DNA of 64,000 nt, taken from positions 124,001 to 188,000 of the forward strand of contig JANQPI010000042.1 of the NCBI GenBank assembly GCA_028289585.1, in the 5' to 3' direction. Position 1 is the first letter of the stretch. Each line of letters begins with the position of its first letter. Both the position numbers and the translations under genes were made by a program. Of the stretch, positions 36,376 through 48,100 are shown in pieces. This stretch comes from Candidatus Zixiibacteriota bacterium. Its GTDB lineage: Bacteria; Zixibacteria; MSB-5A5; GN15; FEB-12. The notes beneath the pieces are model-generated. The model was not told the origin of the DNA. It saw nothing but the letters and a program-made list of their open reading frames with translations, and made no database searches.

Positions 36376-37959
36376 TTAGAGTTTAACCGACGAGTCGAGC
36401 CAGACCGGCTTACCGTTGAGAATTGTCCCGACAACGCGTGCGTCCTCGAGGCGGCTAACCGGCAACTCGGTAATGTCATCGGAGAGAATCGTTAGGTCGG
36501 CCGGATAGCCGGGCAAGAGATAACCATGCCGATGCTCCTGACCAACAGCATATGCGGCCCCGGCAGTGAATCCATGTAGCGCTTCGTAAGCGGTCAGTCG
36601 TTGCTCCGGGAAGAAATGGTCACGCTTACCGACTCGGGAACGACGGACAGCGGCAACGATACCCTCGAGCGGTGCCAGTGGTTCGATCGGCGCATCGGAG
36701 CCAAATGCCATCGGAATGTGGGCCTGGGCGAACGTTTTAAAGAGAAATGCATTCTGCGCCCGGCTCGCCCAGTAGCGATTGATCAGCGGAATATCCGACG
36801 GGCAATGCGAGGGCTGCATGGAGGCAACCGCACCAAGTGATTTGAGCCGGGCGATGTCGCGACGGCGAATGAGTTGAACGTGCTCGATTCGGTGGCGCGC
36901 TCCAAATGCGAGCGCAGGAGCATCTTCGAGAGCATCAAGGACATTGGCAACGGCTCTGTCACCGATTGCGTGGACCGCGAGCGGAAATCCGAGCTTCGCT
37001 GCTTGGCGAGCCGTTGATCGCATCTCGTCGACGGTTGTCGTCGCAATGCCATAGTTGCTGGTCCCGGGATATCGCTGAAAACAGAGCGCCGTTTGGCTCC
37101 CGAGCGCACCATCGGCAAACAACTTGATGCCCGCCAGACGAAAGTACGGTGTGCCGGTTCCATAGTAGGTCTTTGTCTTGAGCAGATCGGGCAACAGCGC
37201 TACGCGTGGAAAGTGGTTGATACGCAAGCCAACCTTGTTACGCTCGGCCAGATCGAGATAGAACGCAAACGCATTCGGCGAATCGAACGAATGGACTCCC
37301 GTCACGCCGCGCTGGTAACAGAAAGCGAGAGCCTCCTGATACCGCTTTCTCATCTCGGTCTTCTTCAAGGGGGGCACGAACGAGAAGACATGCTCGTAGC
37401 CGATTTTTTCGCGCAGAATGCCAGTCGGCGTTCCGTTGGGAAAACGCACGATTTCGCCGTCGCTCGGATCGGGCGTAGCAGCATCGATGCCCGCTATCTC
37501 CAATGCTTTGCTATTGACCCAGCAGGAGTGGTTGTCTTTGGAGAAGATAAACGCCGGTCGCCCGTGACTGACGTTGTCGAGAAGGTAGCGATCCGGTTCG
37601 ACCCGACGACGCAGCGCATCGGGAGAATATCCCTCGCCCACGATCCAATCTCGGGGACCGAGTGAACGGGCATGGCGGCTGATGCGATCGAGATAGGCCT
37701 GGACCGAAGTAGCATCGGCCAGATGGACTCTCGCTAGAGACAGAGCGAAGTTGAAAAGATGAGCGTGAGCGTCCACCAAACCCGGGACGACCATCTTGCC
37801 GCCCAGATCGAAGTTCGCATAGCCTTTGAAGTCAGCGGTCCCTTTGAGACCGTTGCCGACCGCGACTACCTCCCCCCGGTTCAGAACGAGAGTATCAAAG
37901 ATACGTCCGTCGGCCATCGTGTAGATACGTCCGTTATACAGCAACGTACGCGCCTTCAC
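36376..37959 (-). CDS. Amidohydrolase, YtcJ-like
   Basis: A 527-residue metal-dependent hydrolase of the amidohydrolase superfamily. The metal ligands are visible as HAHLFNF (first HxH), the Lys/Glu region in the middle, AVHAIGDRAV, HRIEHVQLI and FGSDAPIEPL (final Asp). YtcJ relatives act on N-acyl or cyclic amides and formamides; the substrate here is unknown. The start is a GTG in the GTGA overlap with the selB stop, so it is coupled to selB. Its C-terminus shows the expected composite beta-sandwich (GYPADLTILSDDITEL). Confidence 0.88.
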   Translation of the reverse strand: MKARTLLYNGRIYTMADGRIFDTLVLNRGEVVAVGNGLKGTADFKGYANFDLGGKMVVPGLVDAHAHLFNFALSLARVHLADATSVQAYLDRISRHARSLGPRDWIVGEGYSPDALRRRVEPDRYLLDNVSHGRPAFIFSKDNHSCWVNSKALEIAGIDAATPDPSDGEIVRFPNGTPTGILREKIGYEHVFSFVPPLKKTEMRKRYQEALAFCYQRGVTGVHSFDSPNAFAFYLDLAERNKVGLRINHFPRVALLPDLLKTKTYYGTGTPYFRLAGIKLFADGALGSQTALCFQRYPGTSNYGIATTTVDEMRSTARQAAKLGFPLAVHAIGDRAVANVLDALEDAPALAFGARHRIEHVQLIRRRDIARLKSLGAVASMQPSHCPSDIPLINRYWASRAQNAFLFKTFAQAHIPMAFGSDAPIEPLAPLEGIVAAVRRSRVGKRDHFFPEQRLTAYEALHGFTAGAAYAVGQEHRHGYLLPGYPADLTILSDDITELPVSRLEDARVVGTILNGKPVWLDSSVKL

Positions 37960-39839
37960 AGCTCACTCCCGGCTTTTCGCAAATTCCCCTCCCGCCGCGT
38001 GATTCGTCGCCTATCCATTTCCTCAAGAACCGGAATCACGTGCTTGCGCGTGATTGCGAAATGATCTCGAAACTCGGTAACCGCCATCTGATCATGTTGA
38101 TGAAGATGGTCCTGTACAAAACTCACAAACGCCCTCCATGTCGAGGCCGGAAAGACAAACTCGGAACCTACCTTAATCACGTCCCCATTTTCAATGAGAA
38201 TACGTATTGCCTCCTGCCAGGCTTTCCCCCGATCAGCAAAGCTCTTGAGCGGTGGTGGAGCCAGGGCAGATTCCGTTAGTTGCTTGCGAATCTGATCCCG
38301 TGCTTTGGCAACGGCCGATGGGAGATTATCGGTCGCGGTTGACAACGTCACCCATTCGCCATCTCGACGCACTCGATTACGACTGACCAGGTAATCAACC
38401 AGCACTGCCGTTTCATCATTGGACAACATCAGGTCGTCGGCCAGACGTGGAAGTGCTTGTCGTGTGGCGCTACCATTGCTGTCAACGGCGGCGCGCAGGA
38501 CGGCTACGGCTAGATCCGTCGTTCGTTCAAGTCGCTCTTGACATGCCACGTAGCCAACGTGCGTTGTCACCACCCCCTCGGCGAGCATCGCCTTGAGCGT
38601 CTCCTGAGTTTGGTCTTCGGGAACATCGGTGTTTGAAAGCAATTCCGTTTGGGGTACGAAGAGCAAACGATCGAGCGTACTTGCGATAAGCTGGCGGGCC
38701 GTCAGCTCGCCCTTGTGTGTCAGCCAGGTCATCTGAGCGTGCTCCCGACGCTTCGGGAAACGAGCCAAATGCCCAACGATCGTCGCCCCACCAAGTGTCA
38801 TCATCGGAGTTGGTAGTCGAATGATCACAGGATCGCCAATCGGAGCAAAAAGCGGCGCTGTCGGCTGTACGAACACAAGGTCCTGCTGACCCGGCAGTAA
38901 CTCTTTCGCCCCAAAAAGCCGCACCTCCGCACGGACTGATGTGGTTGCGTGAAGAAGCTCGACCTCGCGGCGATCTTGTAGTGGTATCGGTGATGACGAC
39001 AGCAGTGTAGTCCGCAACGCCAGAACGGGTCGACGAGAGAAATAGCTGAGATCTTCGCGGGTCGTGACAACACCGCCTCGAACAAGCTCGGCGCCATCGA
39101 CACCGGAGAACGACAAGGCAGTCCGTGCTCCGGGTTGTGCGGTCGTTTGCGCCTCGTTGTGCGACTGAATCGTGCGAATGCGGCCAGAAGTTAATGATGG
39201 CCACACCGTTATCGTATCCCCCACTGACAGCGGGCCACCACGCAGCGTACCAGTAACAACACGACCAATGCCGGACTGAACGAAGACCCGATCGATGGCC
39301 AAGCGCGTGTGTCGCGCGCTCGGAACGTGCGTATGCAAGGCCGGTAACTGGTCGAGCCAATCACTCAACGCATCGAATCCGTCGCCTGTCACCGCCGAAA
39401 CAGTGAAAATGGGCGCACTCTCAAGGAACGTTCCAGCGACGCGCTGCCGCACGTCATCAGCGAGCAGTGTCAGCCAATCATCCTTGGCCAAGTCTGACTT
39501 GTTGATAACGATCGCACCCGTCCGGTGACCAAGAAGCTGAAGAATATCGAAGTGTTCCTGGCTCTGCGGCATCCAACCGTCGTCCGCTGCAATCACTAAC
39601 AAGACCACGTCGATCCCCCCCGCACCGGCAATCATCGTTCGCACGAAGCGTTCATGGCCGGGGACATCGACAAAGCCGAGCACGTCACCCGATCGTGTCG
39701 TGCGGAAGGCAAATCCAAGGTCGATTGTCATACCTCGACGTTTCTCATCCGGCAGTCGATCGGGATCGGTACCTGTCAGGCGCCGCACAATCGCCGACTT
39801 GCCGTGGTCGATATGGCCGGCCGTACCGACAACAATCAT
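37956..39839 (-). CDS. selB: Selenocysteine-specific elongation factor
   Basis: SelB is the GTPase that delivers Sec-tRNA to in-frame UGA codons that are followed by a SECIS hairpin. Its 627 residues show the EF-Tu-like GTPase domain ([11 protein letters not shown] at 5-15, [33 protein letters not shown]), domains II and III, and a C-terminal region of winged helices that binds SECIS (roughly residues 380-627). It overlaps selA by four bases (ATGA) and is followed by the amidohydrolase. The tRNA-Sec gene lies about 12 kb away on the other strand. Confidence 0.96.
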   Translation of the reverse strand: MIVVGTAGHIDHGKSAIVRRLTGTDPDRLPDEKRRGMTIDLGFAFRTTRSGDVLGFVDVPGHERFVRTMIAGAGGIDVVLLVIAADDGWMPQSQEHFDILQLLGHRTGAIVINKSDLAKDDWLTLLADDVRQRVAGTFLESAPIFTVSAVTGDGFDALSDWLDQLPALHTHVPSARHTRLAIDRVFVQSGIGRVVTGTLRGGPLSVGDTITVWPSLTSGRIRTIQSHNEAQTTAQPGARTALSFSGVDGAELVRGGVVTTREDLSYFSRRPVLALRTTLLSSSPIPLQDRREVELLHATTSVRAEVRLFGAKELLPGQQDLVFVQPTAPLFAPIGDPVIIRLPTPMMTLGGATIVGHLARFPKRREHAQMTWLTHKGELTARQLIASTLDRLLFVPQTELLSNTDVPEDQTQETLKAMLAEGVVTTHVGYVACQERLERTTDLAVAVLRAAVDSNGSATRQALPRLADDLMLSNDETAVLVDYLVSRNRVRRDGEWVTLSTATDNLPSAVAKARDQIRKQLTESALAPPPLKSFADRGKAWQEAIRILIENGDVIKVGSEFVFPASTWRAFVSFVQDHLHQHDQMAVTEFRDHFAITRKHVIPVLEEMDRRRITRREGNLRKAGSEL

Positions 39840-41221
39840 GATGCGAACTCGGGGGCAGTGAGGAGAGCTTTGGTAGCGGCAACAACCGTCGCATCGAGGT
39901 GCTCGGGGATAGCTTTGAAATCGATGACAAAGGCATCATCGAGAATGCGACCGACCAGAGAAACGTCTCCATGCCGGAATGCTTCAGCAACACGAGTTGG
40001 GTTGAATCGCTCCGGTGCGAAACGAATCGCAAGCGAAGGGATATCGACTTCAGGTGACGCTCCACCACCAATCCGGGCTGACGTTCCCTCGACCGTTAAC
40101 CCCTCCGGATGATTGAGTTCGGCAAGAATCGACTGTAGCCGAGAATAGAGCTTCGACTCGGGAACGGCCAACTGCCGCCAGATCGGAATGTCGTGATCCG
40201 CGTTCCCCTCGAGATACGACGGGAGAATCTCCTGCAGGAGGGCGAAAATCACCTTGTCGGCACGGACGGTACGAAAGAGTGGATTCTTCTTGAGGCGCAT
40301 AACAGTCTCCGCAGCACCAACCACGAGTCCCGATTGTGATCCACCCAGAAGCTTATCCCCGGAAAAGAGTGTCAGGGCTGCTCCGACAGCCACGGATTGC
40401 TGGACTGTCGGCTCAGTGTAGCCAAGGCGATCGGTCGTTGGGACGAGCACACCGGACCCAAGATCATTAACAACCGGTACGTTGTACTCGTTGCCGAGAC
40501 CAACCAAATCAGTCAGTGTCACTTCAGACGTGAATCCACCCTGGACAAAATTGCTGCGGTGAACTTTGAGAATCAGTCCGGTTCGATCTCCAATCACCTC
40601 ACGATAGTCATCGAGCGTCGTAATGTTGGTCGTGCCGACTTCCACGAGCCGGCTACCGGCCCGCCGGAGGATATCCGGGATTCGAAAGCCTCCACCGATT
40701 TGAACGAGCTCGCCTCGGGATATGATGACCTCTTTGCGCAACGCGAGACTGTTGAGACTAACATGAAGCGCTGCGGCACAGTTATTGACAACGGTCGCAG
40801 CCTCGGCTCCCGTGACGACAGCGAGCAACTGTTCGACGTATCCACCCCGTTGACCGCGGCGGCCATCGGCAATATCGATCTCCAAATTGCAGTAACCAGT
40901 CATCACGTCAGCCAGTCTCTGCCAAACGTCTGCAGGGAGAGGAGCTCGACCAAGATTAGTGTGAATCAGGATACCGGTACCATTAATCACCGGTTGTAGC
41001 CGAGATCGATCAAGGTCGCGTAGCCGGTGATGAAACACCTTTGCAATGCCGTTGGCATCCAGCGATTCACCCGCTTGAATTCGCGAGCGAACTTCATCAA
41101 CTGCCTGCCGCGCGATGACAACTCGCAGCGCGCGCGGAATGTTAGGGAAGTGCTGAACAACGTCAGTGAGATCCGCGAGACTATCAACGGCAGGGAGATC
41201 ACGCAGAGTCAGAGACGACAT
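39836..41221 (-). CDS. selA: L-seryl-tRNA(Sec) selenium transferase
   Basis: SelA is a pyridoxal phosphate enzyme that converts Ser-tRNA(Sec) to Sec-tRNA(Sec) with selenophosphate. The 461-residue product has the N-terminal helical region, [15 protein letters not shown], and the PLP-Lys in [15 protein letters not shown] use the ATG at 41221 because it shares a base with the preceding stop (TAATG) and gives the family length of about 460; a longer ORF into the upstream gene is not credible. It sits in the run sprA-M28-selA-selB. Confidence 0.96.
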   Translation of the reverse strand: MSSLTLRDLPAVDSLADLTDVVQHFPNIPRALRVVIARQAVDEVRSRIQAGESLDANGIAKVFHHRLRDLDRSRLQPVINGTGILIHTNLGRAPLPADVWQRLADVMTGYCNLEIDIADGRRGQRGGYVEQLLAVVTGAEAATVVNNCAAALHVSLNSLALRKEVIISRGELVQIGGGFRIPDILRRAGSRLVEVGTTNITTLDDYREVIGDRTGLILKVHRSNFVQGGFTSEVTLTDLVGLGNEYNVPVVNDLGSGVLVPTTDRLGYTEPTVQQSVAVGAALTLFSGDKLLGGSQSGLVVGAAETVMRLKKNPLFRTVRADKVIFALLQEILPSYLEGNADHDIPIWRQLAVPESKLYSRLQSILAELNHPEGLTVEGTSARIGGGASPEVDIPSLAIRFAPERFNPTRVAEAFRHGDVSLVGRILDDAFVIDFKAIPEHLDATVVAATKALLTAPEFAS

Positions 41222-42147
41222 TACAGCTCCGGCCATCGTGACGGCGTGTAGAGAAGGTAAGCGAGGACGCGACCCACATTGGAGAGGGCCTCGGGGGAGC
41301 AATTCTCGGGGATGTCAAACTCGGTATGCCAGTGCGGGTAGTCGAAGTCAATGATAAGTACCGAGGGGACACCGCCGCCGTTGAGTGCCACCTGATCATC
41401 ATACACGCGATGCCGGATCTCATTGCGCCAGGTAGTAATTCCGAGTTCGGCAGCGATTTCCCACAGAACATCGTTGAGCGGAGCAACGAACTGCTGCGAA
41501 ATAAATTCGCGGTAGATTTCCTGATTCTTATCCCCGACCAGTGAGGGAACAATCGCGAAGCGATACTTATCACGGATTCCCTGGAAGGCGAAATGGCGTG
41601 CACCGAGAAGATACCAGTCGAGGTCACCGGCTCGGCCGTAGTCTTCGCCGTCAGAGCAAACAAGATCGACATTGATCGCGGGCGGTGACTCCTTGAACAT
41701 TGTCGCCAGCTCCATGAGAATGGCAACACCGCTCGCACCGTCTGAGGCACCAGCAACAGGTTCGTTCCGCCGGGCAGAGTCCGTGGACTGGTCGGCCCAC
41801 GGGCGACTGTCGTAATGTGCCATGAGCAGCACAGCTGTGTCATCCTCCCCCGCACCACGAAATGATGCGATAATATTCACTAGCCTCAGGGTATCACCGA
41901 AGTACGGTTCGATGACTTCAAACACCTGGGAATCGACAGCCAGTCCAGCCTCCAGGAAGTGCGACACCAGCAGAGTACGGCACGCCGCCGCCGCTTCCGA
42001 GTTGGGCACGCGTGGACCCAGGGCTACCTGCGCCTCAAGGTGGCCAAAGGCACGTTGTGCGTTAAAGGGCGGTGGGTCTCGATCAATCGGACCACAGGCG
42101 GAGAGGAGCAGGGCGACGACCCCACCAAAGAAACTGATTATTCGCAT
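41221..42147 (-). CDS. M28-family zinc peptidase / glutaminyl-peptide cyclotransferase-like lipoprotein
   Basis: The 308-residue lipoprotein (lipobox LLSAC near residue 18) carries the M28 metal motifs: AHYDSRPWAD (His and Asp), GASDGASGVA (bridging Asp) and DGEDYG (Glu). The similarity is as strong to bacterial glutaminyl cyclases (QC), which share this fold, as to aminopeptidases, and the choice cannot be made by eye. It is 36 bases after sprA and overlaps selA by one base. QC and T9SS-type exported proteins often go together because many surface proteins carry N-terminal pyroglutamate, so a link with SprA is possible. Confidence 0.82.
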   Translation of the reverse strand: MRIISFFGGVVALLLSACGPIDRDPPPFNAQRAFGHLEAQVALGPRVPNSEAAAACRTLLVSHFLEAGLAVDSQVFEVIEPYFGDTLRLVNIIASFRGAGEDDTAVLLMAHYDSRPWADQSTDSARRNEPVAGASDGASGVAILMELATMFKESPPAINVDLVCSDGEDYGRAGDLDWYLLGARHFAFQGIRDKYRFAIVPSLVGDKNQEIYREFISQQFVAPLNDVLWEIAAELGITTWRNEIRHRVYDDQVALNGGGVPSVLIIDFDYPHWHTEFDIPENCSPEALSNVGRVLAYLLYTPSRWPEL

Positions 42148-42183
42148 GTCGTGAAAGTGGTCCGAGTCCGAACGCCGGTCAAC

Positions 42184-45100
42184 CTAGAAGCGAATCTCCG
42201 TCCAAATAGCCAGCTGCCGAAGATGTGTCTTCCGGTCCAACTGGCGATTATTCGTATCCTGCCACAGACCGGAGAGTCCGCCCTTAATCTGCCGCGAAAA
42301 CTCATACTGAATGATCGGCTGGACCTGGAAGTCGGTCTGATCCCGAGTGGTCCGGAATGCGTTCCCAGCACTGGAACTCTCGCTCTTGTCAGCATTGTAT
42401 CGGATGGTCGCTTCAAATGTGACCCGGGACTGGAACCTAAGACGTCCGAGAAGCGGAATCTGTATACCACTGGGAGCCGAGAACTGCCAACGCGTGCTCA
42501 CCGCAATTCGCTGCCCGGTCGATCGCGTTTCCGTTGTCGACGCACCCGATGTACGGCTGAACTTCTCATCCGTCGTCCGAGTCGTTCCGTAGGAACCGGA
42601 AAGGGAGAAGTTACGGAACAACTTAAGCGTCAGCGCCAGCAGCGGTGTCTGGTTAACGGTCACAACACGCGATGTCACGATTCCTGTTTCGAGTGCCTCG
42701 GTTTCGCGCGTCGAGCGTGAATACGAAGTTCGTGGTGTGAAGATATCAATGAACTTATTGACGATCGGTTTGATCAACGGCAGCGTCTGGAACCGTCGGA
42801 TTGAAATCGTCAGGTCTGGCCAGCTCGTATTGCGGTCTTCATCACGACCACCTACAGCGATCAGATTGCGGTCGATCTGCTGGCGATACCGAACGTCCGT
42901 ACTGATACCGCCGAGAAGCGTAAAGCCTGATGACGCTTCGTACGAGACTCCTTCGCTCGCCCGTCGTGATGAGTTCGAAATACCAATCGGTACATTTGTT
43001 TCGTCACGCAGACCGAAGCGATACGCTAGCGACGGCCGACCGGTTAGTCCCGGCACCGTATTCGTATAACTCTCTTCGTACTTGTACGACGGAGGCCGAA
43101 CCCAGTTGGTCAAGAAGCGAATCACCGACTTCGGTGTTTCGATAATGCCCCACGATTGTCCGCGAGCAAAGAACCGCTGGTGGTTGATAACGCCGTTGAC
43201 AGACCAGGATCGCGACAGGTCCGACCGGCGGGTACCATTCGAACGATCAAGATCATCACGATAGTTCGCACGGTAGGAGAACGATGTGGTAAACCAGCCG
43301 AAGAGCTTGGGATCGTACGTACCACTGAAGTTTTGTGAATAGTTCAGCTGCTCGCCAAGGCGGAAATCGGACAACGAGAGATTAACGAGATTATCGTCGG
43401 CCAGATCGTTATTGGTCGACCAGACAAGACTTGTCTTCAACGTTGGAAAAATCTGGTGCGAGTAGTTCATCCGTGCGTTGAAATTGCGATTCAGGCTCGA
43501 ACGGCGATTCCCCTGGGGGTCATCGTTGATTGAGACCGTACGTGTCAACGAACCGGACCAGTTCCAGCGCTCGGGATAAAGCTGTAACGTACTCCCGGCA
43601 GCCTTATTCAGAAACGGAATCGGCTTGAGCCAGAAGAAGATCGGCACCTTAGGAGCGTTCCGCCAGCTCATGTCGTAGTCGCCACGAACGGTATAGTTCT
43701 CGGAGAATGAGAACGGTTGGGTCACTGACCGGCGATCAGAACGAGCATAACTGAGACTGAGTTTCTGACGATTGAGAAACAGGGTGAAGAGCGGATTGGT
43801 TGTCCGCTTATTGAAAGACTCACTGACACTAAACCGGCGCGTCTCCGAAGTTGTCTTCTCCAGCTCTCGAATCTCTTCTGGCAAGACGATATCCGAGTTG
43901 GTTCGCACCAGCGGCCGGGACTCCGTTCGGCTGTAGCCGGCCGAAATCGGGAGGGTCGCACCGAACGACTTGGGCAACAACTTATGCGCCTGGAATGTCA
44001 GGGAGTAGCTTTCGCTCACGTTCGATTGACCGGAACCAAGATTGTTGTTCGATCCCGCACGGGTAGCCGAAGAAATGCCGCGGAAAAATGCGTCCCTATT
44101 CTCAAGCGACGCATTAAACGTAAAGAGATCTGCGCCGCGCATATTCATCTCAACACGATAGGCTGTTCCGACATCGCGCCGAACATCGACTACTCGCATT
44201 TCGTCCATCCAGATCTCACCGGAAATCTCGTTCGAACCCGCGTTGACAACACCGGCAGCGAAGTACAGGACCTCGTTGATGTTCGGACGGCCAAAGATAC
44301 GGTACTTGCCACTGACAACATCAAGTTCGGCATTCGGGTTATCCAACGCTCGCAATGCTGAATCTTTGATTGCCGTAACTTCATTGAAATCAAAGTCGAT
44401 TTCATTACCGGATGCCCAACCCGGTTCCAAGAACGTTGACGTCTCGTAGTAGTTGACTGAGTCGCGGCCGACACGGAAGAAGAAGAAGACCGAGTCGGTG
44501 ACGGTTGCCTCAGGGCCGTAAACGAATAGTTGTAAACGACGGTACCCGGCATAACTCTCGGCTACCGGGTTTGTCTTCGTCGCCAGGCCGGTATCATTCG
44601 GCTTGAGGTTTTCATAGATCAGCGCCAGTGCTCGCTGCGCCTCGGTGACATTACTCGTCGGATCGGTGTAAGCCTCAACACCCGGAGGTGGTGTGAAGAA
44701 CTCATTGTCCTCTTCGGATACCGAGGCGACAACAAAGCTCGACGAGTCATTCGGGTTCACGACCCGCGTCGAGTCGATCAGAAGCGAGTCCGTCCAATTC
44801 GATTGGACAAAGTACCATCGTGCAACCTCAATCGTATCGGGGATCGTATCCGTAGCGGCTGACTCGATCCAGACACGCACATGGGTCGTGTTATCCCAGG
44901 TGGGATCACCCTCACGGAAGCTCTCTTCAATGATCTCCCGGACTGGAATTCGGATCGTCTTCCAGTCTGAGGCGTTGCGACTTCCGGGCACCTCATACTC
45001 ACCGGTCGACAGATCGACTCGGAAACTGCGGTACGTGTTGGTTTGATTCCAGAAGCCACCGGCGCGACGTGGCACCTCGGAGTCGACGTTATCCAGCGCC

Positions 45101-48100
45101 AAACCAAGCTCAACTCGATTCCCTTCGGTTCCGTTCAGCCACTCATAAAACCGCGGGTCGTTATCGGCAAAACGCTGATTGGGACAAGTGCCATCAGGTA
45201 GTGGACACTTTCCTTCGGCACCGTTGAACCAGTTGTCACCATTAGGATCCGGATTGAGGATCGGATCGTATCCCGGTTCTTCCTCGTCGGGTAAACCGTC
45301 GAGACCAACGTCTTCTTCTTCCGAGACGGCCTGGTTGAGATCTCGATCCTCAGTATCGAGATTACCATCACCGTCGATATCATCGGAGATTCGACCGAAG
45401 TCAAAGTTGATGACACCTCGATCACCACGGACACGCATCTCGAACAACTGCAGGCGATCCTCATCGAGACGATTAGCACCCAAGTAGTAGGTGATACCCG
45501 ACCAAGAATCTGAGCGAGGTGCGTCTGGCGGAGGCGGGTTGGTATCGGTCGTGTCGGTCACGAATGCTGCTTTGCGAAAGATCATGCGAAAGAGCGTAAT
45601 CGATCCCTCACCGGCCGCGCGCTCGGCATCAAAGACTTCCTGATAGCTGATTCGCGGAGGATTGTGCCACAGCATCTTACTGCGTCGACTCTCCGCCCCC
45701 ACCTGGAGTGGGAGACTGGAAAGCCGCCAGTCGTTACGCGTTGAGCCGAGACTCACCTGCTCAATCGCCGATTCGAAATCATCGACATAGGCAACACCAT
45801 CGACGTTCGGATTCGGGCGGGATTGCGCGAACTCACCGGCGATAGTGACCGACGACGGTGCCTCAGTGGTGATCAACGGCAATGCGTCAATTGCTGACGT
45901 GAGAAACGCCGGCTGGAAAGTGGCACGACCGTCGAACGACGTAACGAGTCCCGATGCCGTTTCCTGTCCAACCCGGGGCTTGCGGTCCTGGGCTTTGTCG
46001 GACTTGTAGAGTACCGTTGACCCGAAACGGACATCTTTGTTCCACTCGTAGTCGGCACGGGCGCCAAAGAGTGTCTTCCTGGCGATAGACACAAATGGTG
46101 CATACTCAAACTCGATCCGAAGATCTCCGTTTGGATCGAGAGCCCGATCAGAGAGGAGCGTCACCTGTCCAAAGTCGTATTGAATCGAGTAATCGACGTC
46201 TTTGGTCAGCGTTTCACCGTTGACGGTCACACGCTCTGACCCCTCGATAATGTTGGCACGGCCAAGACGAATCGTATTCGTCCGTTCCCGACTCGTCAGC
46301 TGAAGATAAAACTGCGTGCTGTTGACAACGCGCTGTTCAGTTGGGCGGCCGTTGTAGAGGAATGGATTACGCGCGATCGATGCCAGCTCCGGGGTCTGGT
46401 TGCCCAAAGAATCCGTAAATGTCGTATCCGAGTTAAAGGGAAAACGACTCGGGAAGAGCAGCAGTCCCCAGATCGGATTGTAGATCTCAAGGTTGTCATC
46501 CAATTGACCGTCGGGAATACGTGCCCCCGACGTTTGCGTCTGATCGAGACCGAAGATTTCGAGGTAGTTCCCCTCGCTCTGACCGGTCGATGAGTTAATC
46601 TGATAGTCGAGATTGGTGGCCTGATCCTCACGGCCTTGGACACCGACGAAGATTTTAAGTCCGAGATCTTCGGAGCGAAGGTTGCGGGGAACGTCATAGA
46701 CATTCCGCCACATCAGCGGCCAGGTCGGGTGCGTTTCGTTGTATTCAACATCGCTCGCCCGCAGCATCTTGAGCCGGTACGGCTGCTGGCTGATATCTCC
46801 AATCGTGTCGATGCCGAGGAAGTTGTTATTGTCGTCAAAGCGTGCCACTTCCATGTACACACCGAGCAGATCCCGGCGCGCGGTTCCGAAGTGGACATAG
46901 TGCTGATTGCGCGCGACATCGCGCCGAATGCCATCATCACTCGGGAAGACCTCGCGAATAGCAATCGAATCAGGTGTTGCATCAGTCTCGAAACGAGTTG
47001 GGTCGGTAGGATCGACAAAGAAGCGAGCAACCTCCGCAACGATCTGATCCTGTGAGTTTCGCTCCTGCTCGAAGAACTGGATCGTGATAATCGTATCGTT
47101 GCGTCCCAAATCCTGCTGGAGCCCGGTGGCGCTGCGGCGGAAGCCAAGGTCAAAGACGCGACCTTCGGCATACTGGTAGTCACGCACATAGCGAGCGTTC
47201 TCTTCACCACCCGGAGTGACCGCCGACGATTCCGATGATCCCTTCTCCTGCGAAGCGATCGCCGTCAAGTAGAGATTACCCAGCTGAGCTTCGGCTTTTA
47301 CGCCGAAGAGCCCCTGAATCGATTGCGAATAGCCAACAAACCGCGTGTTGGGAATCGAGAGATTCGTATTCCCGGCCTCGATCTTCTTGAGGATGTCATC
47401 CTCGTCGCCGTTGTAGCGAAGCTGAATTCGATTCGAAAGCGGGATGTCCGACTGACTGTCCTGATTGACACGAACGGTAATCTTGGTACCGATCGTACCC
47501 GTAACCTCGAAGCGCGACCGCTGATCCATATTGAGCGTTGGGAAACGACTCTGCTGAACGAGATCGGATTCGGCCCCGTCCGTCCAGGTCGAGCTTCCCG
47601 AGAACTCTATTCGCTGAAACCCGCTGATACGAAGCTGCCCGCCACCTTCACCGAAAATCTTGTCGAAGCGCTTTGGGAGTTGAACACCAACCGAGAGGCC
47701 GCTACCGCCGCCTGACTGACGAGCCTGATTGAGACCGTTCAGAAAGTTCTGCCGCCAGAGCTGCCGCTCTTTGCGCTGCATGCGGTAGTCCAGGTACTCG
47801 TTCGCGTCGACGGAGATCGGTACCTGCTCCAGGTTGTTGTAGAGCCGGGTGACGAAAGTGATCGAGTTCGTCTCGAAGTCGGCCCGCAGAAATTCGGGTT
47901 CGAAACGGAGATCGGTATCGAAGGACGGCGTCCGGGTACGGCCAATAGCGATCGAGAAGTCGTAGAGCGGCTCGGTATACCGAGTTACGAACTTGGAATC
48001 ATACGAGAGCGAACCCTGCCACCCAATCTGGGCAGAGACTTCCGAGGGGGCAGCGCCTGACAGGAAGAGAAGACCCAGCAGGAGTGCCCGGATGACGGTA

